Positions 7,132 to 17,066 of a DNA stretch of 64,000 bases are shown piece by piece; position 1 is the first letter of the stretch, and each line of letters opens with the position of its first letter. The DNA lies in the NCBI RefSeq assembly GCF_024505145.1, contig NZ_JANIAA010000005.1:248001-312000 (forward strand). Reading direction: 5' to 3'. The position numbers and the translations under genes are program-made. The DNA is from Streptomyces rugosispiralis. Its GTDB lineage: Bacteria; Actinomycetota; Actinomycetes; Streptomycetales; Streptomycetaceae. Under the pieces are notes generated by a model that saw only the letters and a list, made by a program, of their open reading frames with translations, was not told the DNA's origin and ran no database searches.

Positions 7132-8559
7132 CGCCGAGCAAAAATCGTCTGTACTTTGGGACCCGCCACCGACTCGTACGAGCAGATCAAGGCACTCATC
7201 GAGGCCGGAATGGACGTGGCCCGCTTCAACCTCAGCCACGGCACCTATGCCGAGCACGAGGAGCGTTATCGGCGAGTGCGCAAAGCCTCGCTGGAAACCG
7301 GTCGTAGCGTCGGCATCCTCGCCGACCTTCAAGGTCCGAAGATTCGGCTCGGCCGTTTCCGTGAAGGGCCCGTACTCCTTGAACGCGGGGATGAGTTCAT
7401 CATCACCGTCGAACCCATCGAGGGCGACCGGTTCCGCTGTGGCACCACCTACGAGGGGCTGGCCGGCGACGTCAGCAAGGGGGAGCGGATCCTCGTCGAC
7501 GACGGCCGGGTCACCCTCGAGGTCGTCGACATCGACGGCCCCCGGGTGCACACCATCGCCATCGAGGGCGGCATGATCTCCGACCACAAGGGGCTCAACC
7601 TCCCCGGTGTGGCCGTCTCCGTCCCCGCGCTGTCCAAGAAGGACATCGAGGACCTGCGCTGGGCCCTGCGCATCGGCGCCGATGTCATCGCCCTCTCCTT
7701 CGTCCGCAACGGCGACGACGTCGTGGACGTCCACCGGGTGATGGACGAGGAGGACCGCCGGCTCCCCGTCATCGCCAAGGTCGAGAAGCCGCAGGCGGTG
7801 GAGAACCTCGAGGGGATCGTCGACGCCTTCGACGGCATCATGGTCGCCCGCGGCGACCTCGGCGTGGAGATGCCGCTGGAGCAGGTGCCGATCGTCCAGA
7901 AGCGCGCGATCAAGCTGGCCAAGCGGAACGCCAAGCCGGTGATCGTCGCCACCCAGATGCTGGACTCGATGATCGAGAACTCCCGCCCCACCCGGGCCGA
8001 GGCGTCCGACGTCGCCAACGCGGTGATCGACGGCACGGACGCGGTGATGCTCTCGGGCGAGACCAGCGTCGGCAAGTACCCGATCGTCACGGTCAAGACG
8101 ATGGGCCGCATCGTCGCCGCCGCCGAGGAGGACATCCTCGCCAAGGGCCTGCCCCCGCTCACCGAGCGCAGCAAGCCCCGCACCCAGGGCGGCGCGGTGG
8201 CCCGCGCGGCGGCCGAGATGGGCGACTTCCTCGGCGCGAAGTTCCTGGTCGCCTTCACCCAGTCCGGCGACACCGTGCGCCGCCTCTCCCGCTACCGCTC
8301 CCCGATCCCGCTGCTGGCCTTCACCCCGGAGCCGGGCACCCGCTCCCAGCTCAATCTGACCTGGGGCGTGGAGACCTTCCTCGGTCCGATGGTCGATTCC
8401 ACGGATGAGATGGTGGCCCAGGTGGACGAGGAATTGCTGCGCCTCGGCCGCTGCAAGAAGGGCGACCTGGTCATCATCACCGCCGGTTCCCCGCCCGGCG
8501 TCTCCGGCTCCACCAATCTGGTCCGCGTCCACCACATCGGCGCGGACGACCTCCGGTAA
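7129..8559 (+). CDS. pyk: Pyruvate kinase
   Basis: A 476-residue pyruvate kinase making pyruvate and ATP from phosphoenolpyruvate and ADP, the last step of glycolysis. It opens MRRAKIVCTLGPATDS and has ARFNLSHG, KGLNLPG, the signature KVEKPQAVENLEGIVDAFDG with catalytic lysine, and the SRPTRAEASDVANAV and MLSGETSVGKYP segments. Full family length. The start is set at 7129 by homology and by a -10-like TAGGCT 7 nt upstream, not at the in-frame GTG at 7081. Gene context (pyk followed by pdtaR and liv) matches the pyk2 locus of Streptomyces. A strong hairpin follows the stop. Confidence 0.96.
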   Translation: MRRAKIVCTLGPATDSYEQIKALIEAGMDVARFNLSHGTYAEHEERYRRVRKASLETGRSVGILADLQGPKIRLGRFREGPVLLERGDEFIITVEPIEGDRFRCGTTYEGLAGDVSKGERILVDDGRVTLEVVDIDGPRVHTIAIEGGMISDHKGLNLPGVAVSVPALSKKDIEDLRWALRIGADVIALSFVRNGDDVVDVHRVMDEEDRRLPVIAKVEKPQAVENLEGIVDAFDGIMVARGDLGVEMPLEQVPIVQKRAIKLAKRNAKPVIVATQMLDSMIENSRPTRAEASDVANAVIDGTDAVMLSGETSVGKYPIVTVKTMGRIVAAAEEDILAKGLPPLTERSKPRTQGGAVARAAAEMGDFLGAKFLVAFTQSGDTVRRLSRYRSPIPLLAFTPEPGTRSQLNLTWGVETFLGPMVDSTDEMVAQVDEELLRLGRCKKGDLVIITAGSPPGVSGSTNLVRVHHIGADDLR

Positions 8560-8576
8560 CCGAGCCTCGCTCCTTG

Positions 8577-8608
8577 GGGCCGAAGTACTGGGCTCAGTAC
8601 TTCGGCCC
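8577..8608. terminator. Bidirectional hairpin between pyk and the convergent HTH-LAGLIDADG gene
   Basis: Arms 8577-8590 and 8595-8608 pair perfectly over 14 bp (GGGCCGAAGTACTG) with a 4-nt loop. The right arm also encodes the last four residues (GPKY) and part of the stop of the minus-strand gene, so the coding end and the terminator are the same DNA. Confidence 0.88.
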
Positions 8609-9370
8609 GACGTGCTTGTCCATGAGGGCGACGGAAGCCCGGCGGGCGACGGAGATGTTCCATGCGTTGGTCTGCCGCCATGCGACCCCGAGCTGATCGA
8701 GCGTGTCGGTGAAGAGCTTGCGGATGTCGTCGGACTTGTTGGTGAAGAAGTACCGGGGATATTCGTAGCGTTTGCGCTCACCGGCGACGATCTTCGCCGT
8801 CCAGTTGGTGATCCGACAGCCGTCGGAGTGCACCAGCCCCCGGACGAACTCCCAAGGGCGGGCGATGACGATCTCCTGCTGCCAGGGCTCCAGGATGATG
8901 GGACGCTCGTGCTTCTTGCCCGGCCCATGCTGCGGAAGCAGACACGGCCAGTGCTTGCTGTAGCCGGTCACCATGACGTACCCCTGCCGCTGGACGCGGC
9001 AAACGCTGTTGTCGGGGCGAACGGCGCGCATCGCCTCCGCGCAGGAGTCGATGAGGCCAGGCCAGGCATCCGCACATGCGATGCGCAGGAAGTAAAGGCC
9101 CTTTTGGAGGGGGCTGATGCAGCCGTCGCCGAGGTAGAGCCCGAGTAGATAGGCATAGGCGGCGGTATCTTCCGGTGGCCGTGGGTCAGGCGCGCATCTG
9201 GGGCAGTACGTCGTACGGGAGATGGGCTCCAGTCGAACCTGCCAGGCGCGGATCGCGAATCGGGAAATTCCCGTCTGCTTGCTTACAGAGTTTAAGCTGC
9301 GCCCTTGGCGAACCAAGGCGAGAGCACGTTTACGCGTTTCAAGGTCGTACACGCATGCGAGCCTGGCCAC
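8594..9370 (-). CDS. Free-standing HTH-LAGLIDADG protein (homing-endonuclease-like)
   Basis: A 258-residue protein. Residues 8-45 (YDLETRKRALALVRQG...SVSKQTGISRFAIRAWQ) form a transposase/Psq-like helix-turn-helix. Two LAGLIDADG-type motifs follow: YLLGLYLGDG (74-83) and FVRGLVHSDG (175-184), each with the acidic residue needed for metal, so DNA cleavage is plausible. It is not in an intron or intein. Base composition is lower in GC than its neighbours and codon 26 is a TTA leucine codon (plus-strand 9293-9295), so translation should need bldA tRNA. Start is GTG at 9370 with no clear ribosome site; GTG at codon 7 is an alternative. It converges on pyk and lies 92 bp from a tRNA gene. Role unknown. 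Confidence 0.8.
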   Translation of the reverse strand: MARLACVYDLETRKRALALVRQGRSLNSVSKQTGISRFAIRAWQVRLEPISRTTYCPRCAPDPRPPEDTAAYAYLLGLYLGDGCISPLQKGLYFLRIACADAWPGLIDSCAEAMRAVRPDNSVCRVQRQGYVMVTGYSKHWPCLLPQHGPGKKHERPIILEPWQQEIVIARPWEFVRGLVHSDGCRITNWTAKIVAGERKRYEYPRYFFTNKSDDIRKLFTDTLDQLGVAWRQTNAWNISVARRASVALMDKHVGPKY

Positions 9371-9461
9371 AGTGAGGCCATTGTGCGTCCATTCGAAGGA
9401 CCGTTCACCTTATCGAAGGAAGATCCCGGATTCCACTGGTGACCTTGGAACCAAAGGAAAG

Positions 9462-9535
9462 TGCCCCGGGTGGGATTCGAACCCACACTGAATACCTTTT
9501 GAGGGTATCGTCTCTACCGATTGGACTACCGGAGC
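9462..9535 (-). tRNA. tRNA-Leu (CAA) with short, class-I-like variable loop
   Basis: Read on the minus strand the gene starts GCTCCGG and folds as a cloverleaf. The acceptor pairs GCTCCGG with CCGGGGC. The anticodon stem is ATACC/GGTAT with loop CTCAAAA, giving anticodon CAA. The T arm is GTGGG/CCCAC with loop TTCGAAT, and the discriminator is A. CCA is not encoded. The D stem is weak (GTC/GAC). The variable loop is only 5 nt (TCAGT), whereas bacterial leucine tRNAs normally have a long variable arm; see findings. Length is 74 nt with the discriminator. Confidence 0.82.
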
Positions 9536-9633
9536 CCCTGCAATCTGAAGGTCAGTCTAGCCCCTCCGTGCGTCAAAGATACAGGACATCGGTAGGCTCG
9601 TGGTGCCCACCTGCCAGGAAAACGAGGAGCACA

Positions 9634-10269
9634 GTGAGCACCGCTGACGCCCCCGACGCGCAGTCGCACGTCCCACCGCAGACAACCCGCGTCGTCATCG
9701 CCGAGGACGAGGCACTCATCCGCCTCGACCTGAAGGAGATGCTCGAGGAGGAGGGGTACTCCGTCGTCGGCGAGGCCGGGGATGGGGAGACGGCTGTCGC
9801 GCTCGCCCAGGAGCACCACCCCGACCTCGTCATCCTCGACGTGAAGATGCCGGTGCTCGACGGCATCTCCGCCGCCGAGCGGATCGCGGCCGACCGCATC
9901 GCCCCGGTTCTGATGCTGACCGCCTTCTCCCAGCGCGAACTGGTCGAGCGGGCCCGGGACGCCGGGGCGATGGCGTATCTCGTGAAGCCGTTCAGCAAGA
10001 GCGATGTGGTCCCGGCCATCGAGATGGCCGTCTCCCGCTTCACCGAGCTGAAGACCCTGGAGCAGGAGGTCGCCGACCTCTCCCAGCGGCTGGAGACCCG
10101 CAAGCTGGTCGACCGGGCCAAGAGCATCCTGCAGACCCAGTACGGGCTGACCGAGCCCGCCGCCTTCCGCTGGATCCAGAAGACCTCGATGGACCGCCGG
10201 CTGTCGATGCAGCAGGTGGCGGAGGCCGTTATCGAGGACGCGGCGGAGAAGAAGGCCAAGGAGCAGTAG
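9634..10269 (+). CDS. pdtaR: ANTAR-domain response regulator (PdtaR-like)
   Basis: A 211-residue two-component response regulator. The receiver domain starts RVVIAEDEALIRLDLKEML and has the phosphoacceptor aspartate in LVILDVKMPVLDG and the conserved lysine in YLVKPFSKSD. A short coiled linker leads to an ANTAR RNA-binding domain at about 150-205 (DRAKSILQTQYGLTEPAAFRWIQKTSMDRR). When phosphorylated such proteins bind paired hairpins in mRNA leaders and prevent termination. The kinase partner PdtaS is not in the window. The GTG at 9634 follows GAGGAG, which decides the start. Confidence 0.93.
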   Translation: MSTADAPDAQSHVPPQTTRVVIAEDEALIRLDLKEMLEEEGYSVVGEAGDGETAVALAQEHHPDLVILDVKMPVLDGISAAERIAADRIAPVLMLTAFSQRELVERARDAGAMAYLVKPFSKSDVVPAIEMAVSRFTELKTLEQEVADLSQRLETRKLVDRAKSILQTQYGLTEPAAFRWIQKTSMDRRLSMQQVAEAVIEDAAEKKAKEQ

Positions 10270-10282
10270 GGGACGAGCGGAA

Positions 10283-10317
10283 GGGGCCCGTACCGCCGCG
10301 TCGGCGGTACGGGCCCC
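10283..10317. terminator. Bidirectional terminator between pdtaR and livF
   Basis: Perfect 16-bp arms 10283-10298 and 10302-10317 (GGGGCCCGTACCGCCG) with a 3-nt loop, in the 67-bp gap between two convergent genes. Confidence 0.92.
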
Positions 10318-10336
10318 CTACCGTTTCCGTCGGCCC

Positions 10337-11053
10337 TCAGTCCTCGCCGAGGTACGCCTTCCGCACCGACTCGTCATGCAGCAGCGTCTCGCCGGTCCCC
10401 GACAGCACGATCTTGCCGATCTCCATCACATGGCCCTGGTCGGCCAGCGACAGCGCCGCCTGGGCGTTCTGCTCGACCAGCAGAATCGTCGTGCCCTGGG
10501 ACTTGAGCTCGGCGATGGTCTGCATGATCTTCTGCATCATGATCGGCGAGAGGCCCATCGAGGGCTCGTCGAGCATCAGCAGCTTGGGGCGGGACATCAG
10601 GGCCCGGCCCATCGCGAGCATCTGCTGCTCACCGCCGGAGAGGGTGCCCGCCGCCTGGTTGCGACGCTCGCCGAGGATGGGGAAGAGCTCGTAGGCATGT
10701 TGGATGTCGGCGGTTATGCCGTCCGCGTCCTTCCGGAGAAACGCTCCGAGCTGGAGGTTCTCGGCGATCGACAGCCGCGGGAAGATATGCCGCCCCTCGG
10801 GCGAGTGGGCCAGCCCCAGGGCGACGATCTTGTGCGCGGGGACGCCCCGCAGTGGTTTGCCGTCGAAGCGGATCTCCCCGCCGAGCGGCTCGAGCAGGCC
10901 GGACAGGGTGCGCAGCGTGGTGGTCTTGCCCGCGCCGTTGGTACCGATGAGGGTGACGACCTGTCCGGCCTCGACGCTGAACGAGATGCCCTTGACGGCC
11001 TCGATCTTGCCGTAGGCGACCCGCAGGTCCTCGACCTCGAGCAGTGCGGTCAC
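10337..11053 (-). CDS. livF: Branched-chain amino-acid ABC transporter ATP-binding protein LivF
   Basis: A 238-residue ABC ATPase with Walker A GTNGAGKTT, signature LSGGEQQ and Walker B LLMLDEPSMGL followed by the H-loop region. Length and the opening LLEVEDLRVAYGKIEAVKGISF are typical of LivF. It is the last gene of the liv operon; its GTG start overlaps the stop of livG by 4 nt (GTGA). It energises uptake of leucine, isoleucine and valine, or related amino acids, at the cytoplasmic face of the membrane. Confidence 0.93.
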   Translation of the reverse strand: MTALLEVEDLRVAYGKIEAVKGISFSVEAGQVVTLIGTNGAGKTTTLRTLSGLLEPLGGEIRFDGKPLRGVPAHKIVALGLAHSPEGRHIFPRLSIAENLQLGAFLRKDADGITADIQHAYELFPILGERRNQAAGTLSGGEQQMLAMGRALMSRPKLLMLDEPSMGLSPIMMQKIMQTIAELKSQGTTILLVEQNAQAALSLADQGHVMEIGKIVLSGTGETLLHDESVRKAYLGED

Positions 11054-11972
11054 TGTCCGTCCTCCGTACGTGCTGTGGTGCCCCGCTGGGCCTCGTCCGT
11101 GGCTCCGGTCGTGGTCCCGCCGGTGGCTCCGGCCGTGGCCCCGGCCTCCGCGGCCTCGACCTCGGCGGCCTCCTCCGCGCCCGGCGCGCCCTCGAAGGGG
11201 GTGCCGAGGTAGGCGGCGATGACGCGCTCATCGCTCTGGACGACCTCCGAGGTGCCCTCCACGAGCTTCTGGCCCTGGACGAGCACGGCGACCCGGTCGC
11301 AGAGGTTGAAGATGAAGCGCATGTCGTGCTCGATGACGAGCACGGCGGTGCCCAGGTCCCGGATGGCGAAGACCAGTTCCTCGGTGGCGCGGGTCTCCTG
11401 GGGGTTCATTCCGGCGGTGGGCTCGTCGAGCAGCAGCAGCCCGGGGTCGCTGGCGAGGGCGCGGGCGATCTCCAGCTTGCGCTGTTCGCCGTAGGGGAGG
11501 TTGCGGGAGAGGTGGTCGGCCTTGTCGGCGAGGCCGGTGAACTCCAGGAGTTCCATGGCACGGGCCTTGGAGGCGGCCTCGGCGCGCTTGAAGCCGGGGC
11601 CGCGCAGCAGGGCCGACCACAGGCCCTCCTTGGTGCGGGTGTGGCGGCCGACGAGGACGTTCTCCAGGACCGTCATATTGGCGAAGAGCCGGATGTTCTG
11701 GAAGGTGCGCGCGATGCCCGCCTGGGTGACCAGGTGGGGCTTGGGCGGCAGCACGGTGCCCCGGTAGGCGACGCTGCCCTCGGTGGGGACGTAGAGACCG
11801 GTGAGGCAGTTGAAGAAGGTGGTCTTGCCCGCGCCGTTGGGCCCGATGAGGCCGACGATCTCGCCGGGGTGGACGTCGAGGTCGACCGCCTGTACGGCCG
11901 TGAGTCCGCCGAAGCGCATGGTGACGCCGGTGGCGGTGAGCACGGGGGAGGTCGTGGTGGTGGTCATCGCTG

Positions 11973-11976
<4 letters not shown>
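11050..11976 (-). CDS. livG: Branched-chain amino-acid ABC transporter ATP-binding protein LivG
   Basis: A 308-residue ABC ATPase with Walker A GPNGAGKTTFFN, signature and Walker B LLLLDEPTAGMNPQE, the LivG-type hallmarks. Residues after about 260 form an alanine/threonine-rich tail (repeated AGATAGATGGTTTGAT-like sequence) not seen in shorter family members. The ATG at 11976 overlaps the stop of livM (ATGA); a second ATG nine bases downstream is possible. Confidence 0.92.
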
Positions 11977-13727
<1,751 letters not shown>

Positions 13728-13739
13728 CGGTTCACTCCC

Positions 13740-14672
13740 TCACGCCCGGTCCGCTACGCGTTCGCCGAGCAGACCCTGTGGCCTGACCAGCAGGACGACG
13801 ATGAGCAGGGTGAAGGCCCATACGTCCTTCCAGGCGCCGCCGCCGAGTTGGTCCATCCCGGGGATGTCCTGGATGTACTTGATGGCCAGGGCCTCGACGA
13901 TGCCCAGGACGACGCCGCCGAGCATGGCGCCGTAGATGTTGCCGATGCCGCCGAGCACGGCGGCGGTGAACGCCTTGAGGCCGGCGATGAAGCCCATCTC
14001 GAAGTTGATCTGGCCGTACTTGAGCCCGTGGGAGAGGGCGGCGACGGCGGCGAACGCACCGCCGATGGCGAAGGCCATCACGATGATGCGGTCGGTGTTG
14101 ATGCCCATGAGCTTGGCGGTGTCGGGGTCCTGCGCGGTGGCCTGCATGGCGCGGCCGGCCCGGCTCTTGGAGACGAACAGCCCCAGGGCGAGCATGCACA
14201 GCGGGGCGGCGATGAGGAGGAAGGCGTCACCGCGCTGGATGTGCAGATTGTCGAGGATCTCGAACGACGATCCCTCGAACTGCGGGAAGCTGCGGGGCTT
14301 CTTGGCGTCGGGGTAGAAGGCCCAGACGGCCTGCTGCAGTGCGATGGAGAGACCGATCGCGGTGATCAGGGGGGCGAGCCGGGGGCCGCCGCGCAGGGGC
14401 CGGTAGGCGAAGCGTTCCGCCGCGGTGGCGATGGCGACCGAGGCGACGATGCCGCCGATCAGCATCAGGGGCAGGGCGAGGGAGAGCGCGGTGCCGCTGG
14501 GCAGCCAGATGTAGATGGTGAGGGCCCCGAAGCCCCCGATCATGAAGATCTCGCCATGGGCGAAGTTGATGAGCTGGACGATGCCGTAGACCATGGTGTA
14601 CCCGATGGCGATCAAGCCGTAGAGGGCGCCAAGGGTCAGGCCGTTGACCAGCGTTTGCGGCAGTTCGTGCAC
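13740..14672 (-). CDS. livH: Branched-chain amino-acid ABC transporter permease LivH
   Basis: A 310-residue integral membrane permease opening LVNGLTLGALYGLIAIGYTMVYG and with INFAHGEIFMIGGFGA and KAFTAAVLGGIGNIYGA, all LivH hallmarks. Start is GTG at 14672 with GGAGG upstream. A hairpin lies between livK and livH, so this gene and those after it are probably expressed at a lower level than the binding protein. Confidence 0.93.
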   Translation of the reverse strand: MHELPQTLVNGLTLGALYGLIAIGYTMVYGIVQLINFAHGEIFMIGGFGALTIYIWLPSGTALSLALPLMLIGGIVASVAIATAAERFAYRPLRGGPRLAPLITAIGLSIALQQAVWAFYPDAKKPRSFPQFEGSSFEILDNLHIQRGDAFLLIAAPLCMLALGLFVSKSRAGRAMQATAQDPDTAKLMGINTDRIIVMAFAIGGAFAAVAALSHGLKYGQINFEMGFIAGLKAFTAAVLGGIGNIYGAMLGGVVLGIVEALAIKYIQDIPGMDQLGGGAWKDVWAFTLLIVVLLVRPQGLLGERVADRA

Positions 14673-14707
14673 CGCAGGGCCTCCGATGAGCGTGTCGGAT
14701 ATGACGC

Positions 14708-14738
14708 CGCGCGAGGGCGATGGGTACGCCCTCGCGCG
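14708..14738 (-). terminator. Attenuator-like hairpin between livK and livH
   Basis: Arms 14708-14719 and 14727-14738 pair over 12 bp (CGCGCGAGGGCG) with a 7-nt loop, in the 101-bp gap downstream of livK on the transcribed strand. Partial termination here would leave binding protein in excess over membrane subunits, a known logic in such operons. Confidence 0.7.
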
Positions 14739-14773
14739 GATTCTTTTCGTGGGTGTGCGATCGCTGCCGGGGG

Positions 14774-16006
14774 TCAGTCCTTGAAGGTCTCGCTCTTCAC
14801 GGACTTCCAGGCGCCCTTGGTGACCTTGTAGACGGTCAGCTGCTTGTTGGTGGTGTCGCCGTACTGGTCGAAGGAGACCTTGCCGGTGACGCCGTCGAAG
14901 GAGACCTTGCCGAGCGCCTCGGTGACCTTGGCGCGGGCGTCGTCCGGGAGCTTGCCGTCGTTGTCCTCTACCACGGCCTTGACGGCCTGGATGATGGCCC
15001 AGCCGGCGTCGTAGGAGTAGCCGCCGTAGGCCGCGTACGGGTCCGGGTAGTGCTGGTCCGCGTAGTTCTTCACGAACGTCTTGGCGGAGTCGAGCTGCTC
15101 GACCGGGTAGCCGACGGAGGTGGCGAGGTCACCGTCGTTGCTGGTGCCCGACGCCTTGATGAAGGCGGGGTCGTAGATGCCGTCGCCGCCCATGATCGGG
15201 ACCTGCGCGCCGGCCTGCTTGACCTGGTCGGACAGCAGACCGCCCTCGGGGTACTGGCCGCCGAAGTAGACCGAGTCCGCGCCGGAGGACTTCACCTTGT
15301 TGGCGATGCCGGAGAAGTCGGTCTCCTTGACGGTCAGGTGGTCCCGGCCGACGACCTTGCCGCCGAGGCGCTTGAACTCCTCGGCGAAGATGGTGGCGAG
15401 GCCGTTGCCGTACGCCTGCTTGTCGTCGATGACGAAGACCTTCCGCTTCTTCGCGTCCTTGTAGTAGTACTGCGCGGCGAAGCGGCCCTGGATGATGTCG
15501 GTGGTCGCGGTGCGGAAGTAGGTCTTGAACGGGCGCGACTTCTTGCCCGAGGCCCAGTCGTCGCCCTGGCTGAGGGCCGGGTTGGTGTTGGCGGGGGAGA
15601 CCTGGGCGAGGTCGCCTCTGTCGAAGACGCCCTGCATGGACTGGGCGACGCCCGAGTTGAGCGGGCCCACCGCGCCGAGGATGTTCTCGTCGTCGACCAT
15701 CGAGGTCGCGTTCTGCTTGCCGGAGGAGGGCACGGCCTGGTCGTCGAAGGACTTGACCTTGAAGGTGACCCCGTCCACCTCGTTGTTCTTGTTGGCTATC
15801 TTCGCCGCGAGGTCGACGGAGTTCTTGATGCCCTGGCCGAGAGCGGACAGCGAGCCGGTGAGCGGGGCGTCGACACCGATGACCACGGTCGTCTTGCTGT
15901 CCTTGCCGCCACTGTCGTTTTTGTCGTCCCGCGACCCGCAGGCGCTGAGAGTGAGGGCGCCCGCGGTGATGGCGGTCGTCATGATGAGCAAGGAGCGGTG
16001 TCGCAC
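14774..16006 (-). CDS. livK: Branched-chain amino-acid ABC transporter substrate-binding lipoprotein
   Basis: A 410-residue periplasmic-binding-like protein. The N-terminus is a lipoprotein signal with lipobox LSAC (about residues 19-22), so it is anchored outside the membrane by a lipidated cysteine. The mature part starts KTTVVIGVDAPLTGSLSALGQGIKNSVDLA and has the PPlig_6/Leu-Ile-Val binding fold (GDGIYDPAFIKASG). Start is GTG at 16006 with AAGGA upstream. First gene of the liv operon. Confidence 0.93.
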   Translation of the reverse strand: MRHRSLLIMTTAITAGALTLSACGSRDDKNDSGGKDSKTTVVIGVDAPLTGSLSALGQGIKNSVDLAAKIANKNNEVDGVTFKVKSFDDQAVPSSGKQNATSMVDDENILGAVGPLNSGVAQSMQGVFDRGDLAQVSPANTNPALSQGDDWASGKKSRPFKTYFRTATTDIIQGRFAAQYYYKDAKKRKVFVIDDKQAYGNGLATIFAEEFKRLGGKVVGRDHLTVKETDFSGIANKVKSSGADSVYFGGQYPEGGLLSDQVKQAGAQVPIMGGDGIYDPAFIKASGTSNDGDLATSVGYPVEQLDSAKTFVKNYADQHYPDPYAAYGGYSYDAGWAIIQAVKAVVEDNDGKLPDDARAKVTEALGKVSFDGVTGKVSFDQYGDTTNKQLTVYKVTKGAWKSVKSETFKD

Positions 16007-16503
16007 GAGGAATCCTTTCCCTGGCCCGGCACCCCGGGTTCAGGGGGTGCCGTGTCCTCGCCGGATGAACCTGGAATGGCCGTGTGGGTGCGGCGTACAT
16101 CCCACGGGGCCGTGACTGGCTGTGACTCTAAGCGCGGGGCGCGACCGGTGGCAGAGGTCCAGACGATGATGTGACTGTCTTGTTATGACGCGCGTCACCC
16201 CGGGATGTCCGTGTAGCGGAACGGAAGGGATGAATGGGGCGCATTTGGACCAATCATTAGGTCCGGATCCTGAGAAGATGCAGTTCCGCTAAGGAGTGCG
16301 GTGAGCTTGTGAACGAAGCGCGGAGGCGCGTGCGCGGATGGGCGCGCGAAGATCGATTTCGGCGTCGCCGAGAGTGCTGAAATTGTGATCTTATATTGCG
16401 TCAGTGTTACGTAGTGTTACGACTGGCGGTCCGGGTCCGGGGTCCGTCCCGGGTGGTGGGCGCGTTCCGGAATGGTGTCGGGCAGGTGTCCGGCCGGTGC
16501 GGC
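16007..16503. other. 497-bp intergenic region with an AT-rich core
   Basis: No confident gene. It holds a 12-bp perfect palindrome TGACGCGCGTCA (16186-16197) upstream of livK. A dyad-like GGACC/GGTCC pair lies at 16247-16264. A 10-bp direct repeat AGTGTTACG(T/A) sits near 16403-16422 in a short AT-rich patch. AAGGAG at 16291-16296 is followed by GTG codons; the one at 16309 opens a 23-codon arginine-rich frame ending at 16380, kept only as a candidate. livK promoter elements are expected here on the minus strand but no clear -35/-10 pair was recognised. Confidence 0.5.
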
Positions 16504-17010
16504 TCAGGTCGGCGGGCGCCAGTTCTCGGAGCTGTGGGTGGCGCCGTTCGCGGCCGCGCAGCGGCGCTCGGCCAGCCGCTTGATCAGCGCTTTGGCCGCC
16601 GGGGTGGCATGCCGCCTCCGCTCGGTGCGCGCGGCCCGGACGATGTCGTCGTAGATCTCGTACTGCTCGTTGGAGAGCCCCTTCTGCTCCCAGTCGAGCC
16701 CGGCCCACTGGCTGCCCGCGAGGTCCTGCTCGGCCCAGTAGGAGATGAGGTCGGCGCACAGCCGTACGGGGGAGGCGGCCGGTGGTGTGGGGCTGCGAGG
16801 GGCGGGCGTGAACGCCGGGGCGCTACGGGAGTTGCCGGAGTCGCGGGAGTCGCGGGAGTCGTCCGCGGGGCCGGAACCGGAGCCGCCGCATCCGGTCATC
16901 GTCACGGCGAGTACGAGAGCGCATCCATGGACGACGGCGGGCCGGAAGCCGGCGCGGTGCGTTGCCTCCATGGCGGCGGGCCGGAGGCCCGCCCGGGTCG
17001 TTGCCCCCAT
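16504..17010 (-). CDS. Putative small lipoprotein of unknown function
   Basis: A 168-residue protein. A hydrophobic segment (VVHGCALVLAVTMTGCGG) ends in a lipobox-like MTGC, after which comes a Ser/Asp-rich linker with SRDSRDS repeats. The C-terminal domain (VRLCADLISYWAEQDLAGSQWAGL ... ALIKRLAERRCAA) has a pair of cysteines and looks helical. It is probably exported and lipidated. The start is uncertain: ATG at 17010 gives a long basic N-terminus, ATG at 16971 (MEATHR) a more normal signal length. No known family was recognised. Confidence 0.7.
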   Translation of the reverse strand: MGATTRAGLRPAAMEATHRAGFRPAVVHGCALVLAVTMTGCGGSGSGPADDSRDSRDSGNSRSAPAFTPAPRSPTPPAASPVRLCADLISYWAEQDLAGSQWAGLDWEQKGLSNEQYEIYDDIVRAARTERRRHATPAAKALIKRLAERRCAAANGATHSSENWRPPT

Positions 17011-17066
17011 GGGCGGTCACGGTAGACCCCGGCCTCCCAGGGGGACAACGGCGATGGCGCCGGGCG

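Noticed and set aside
9439..9633. N-terminal extension of the ANTAR regulator starting at 9439
   Set aside because: That stretch overlaps the tRNA gene on the other strand, and GTG 9634 has a good GAGGAG ribosome site and matches the start of the receiver domain.
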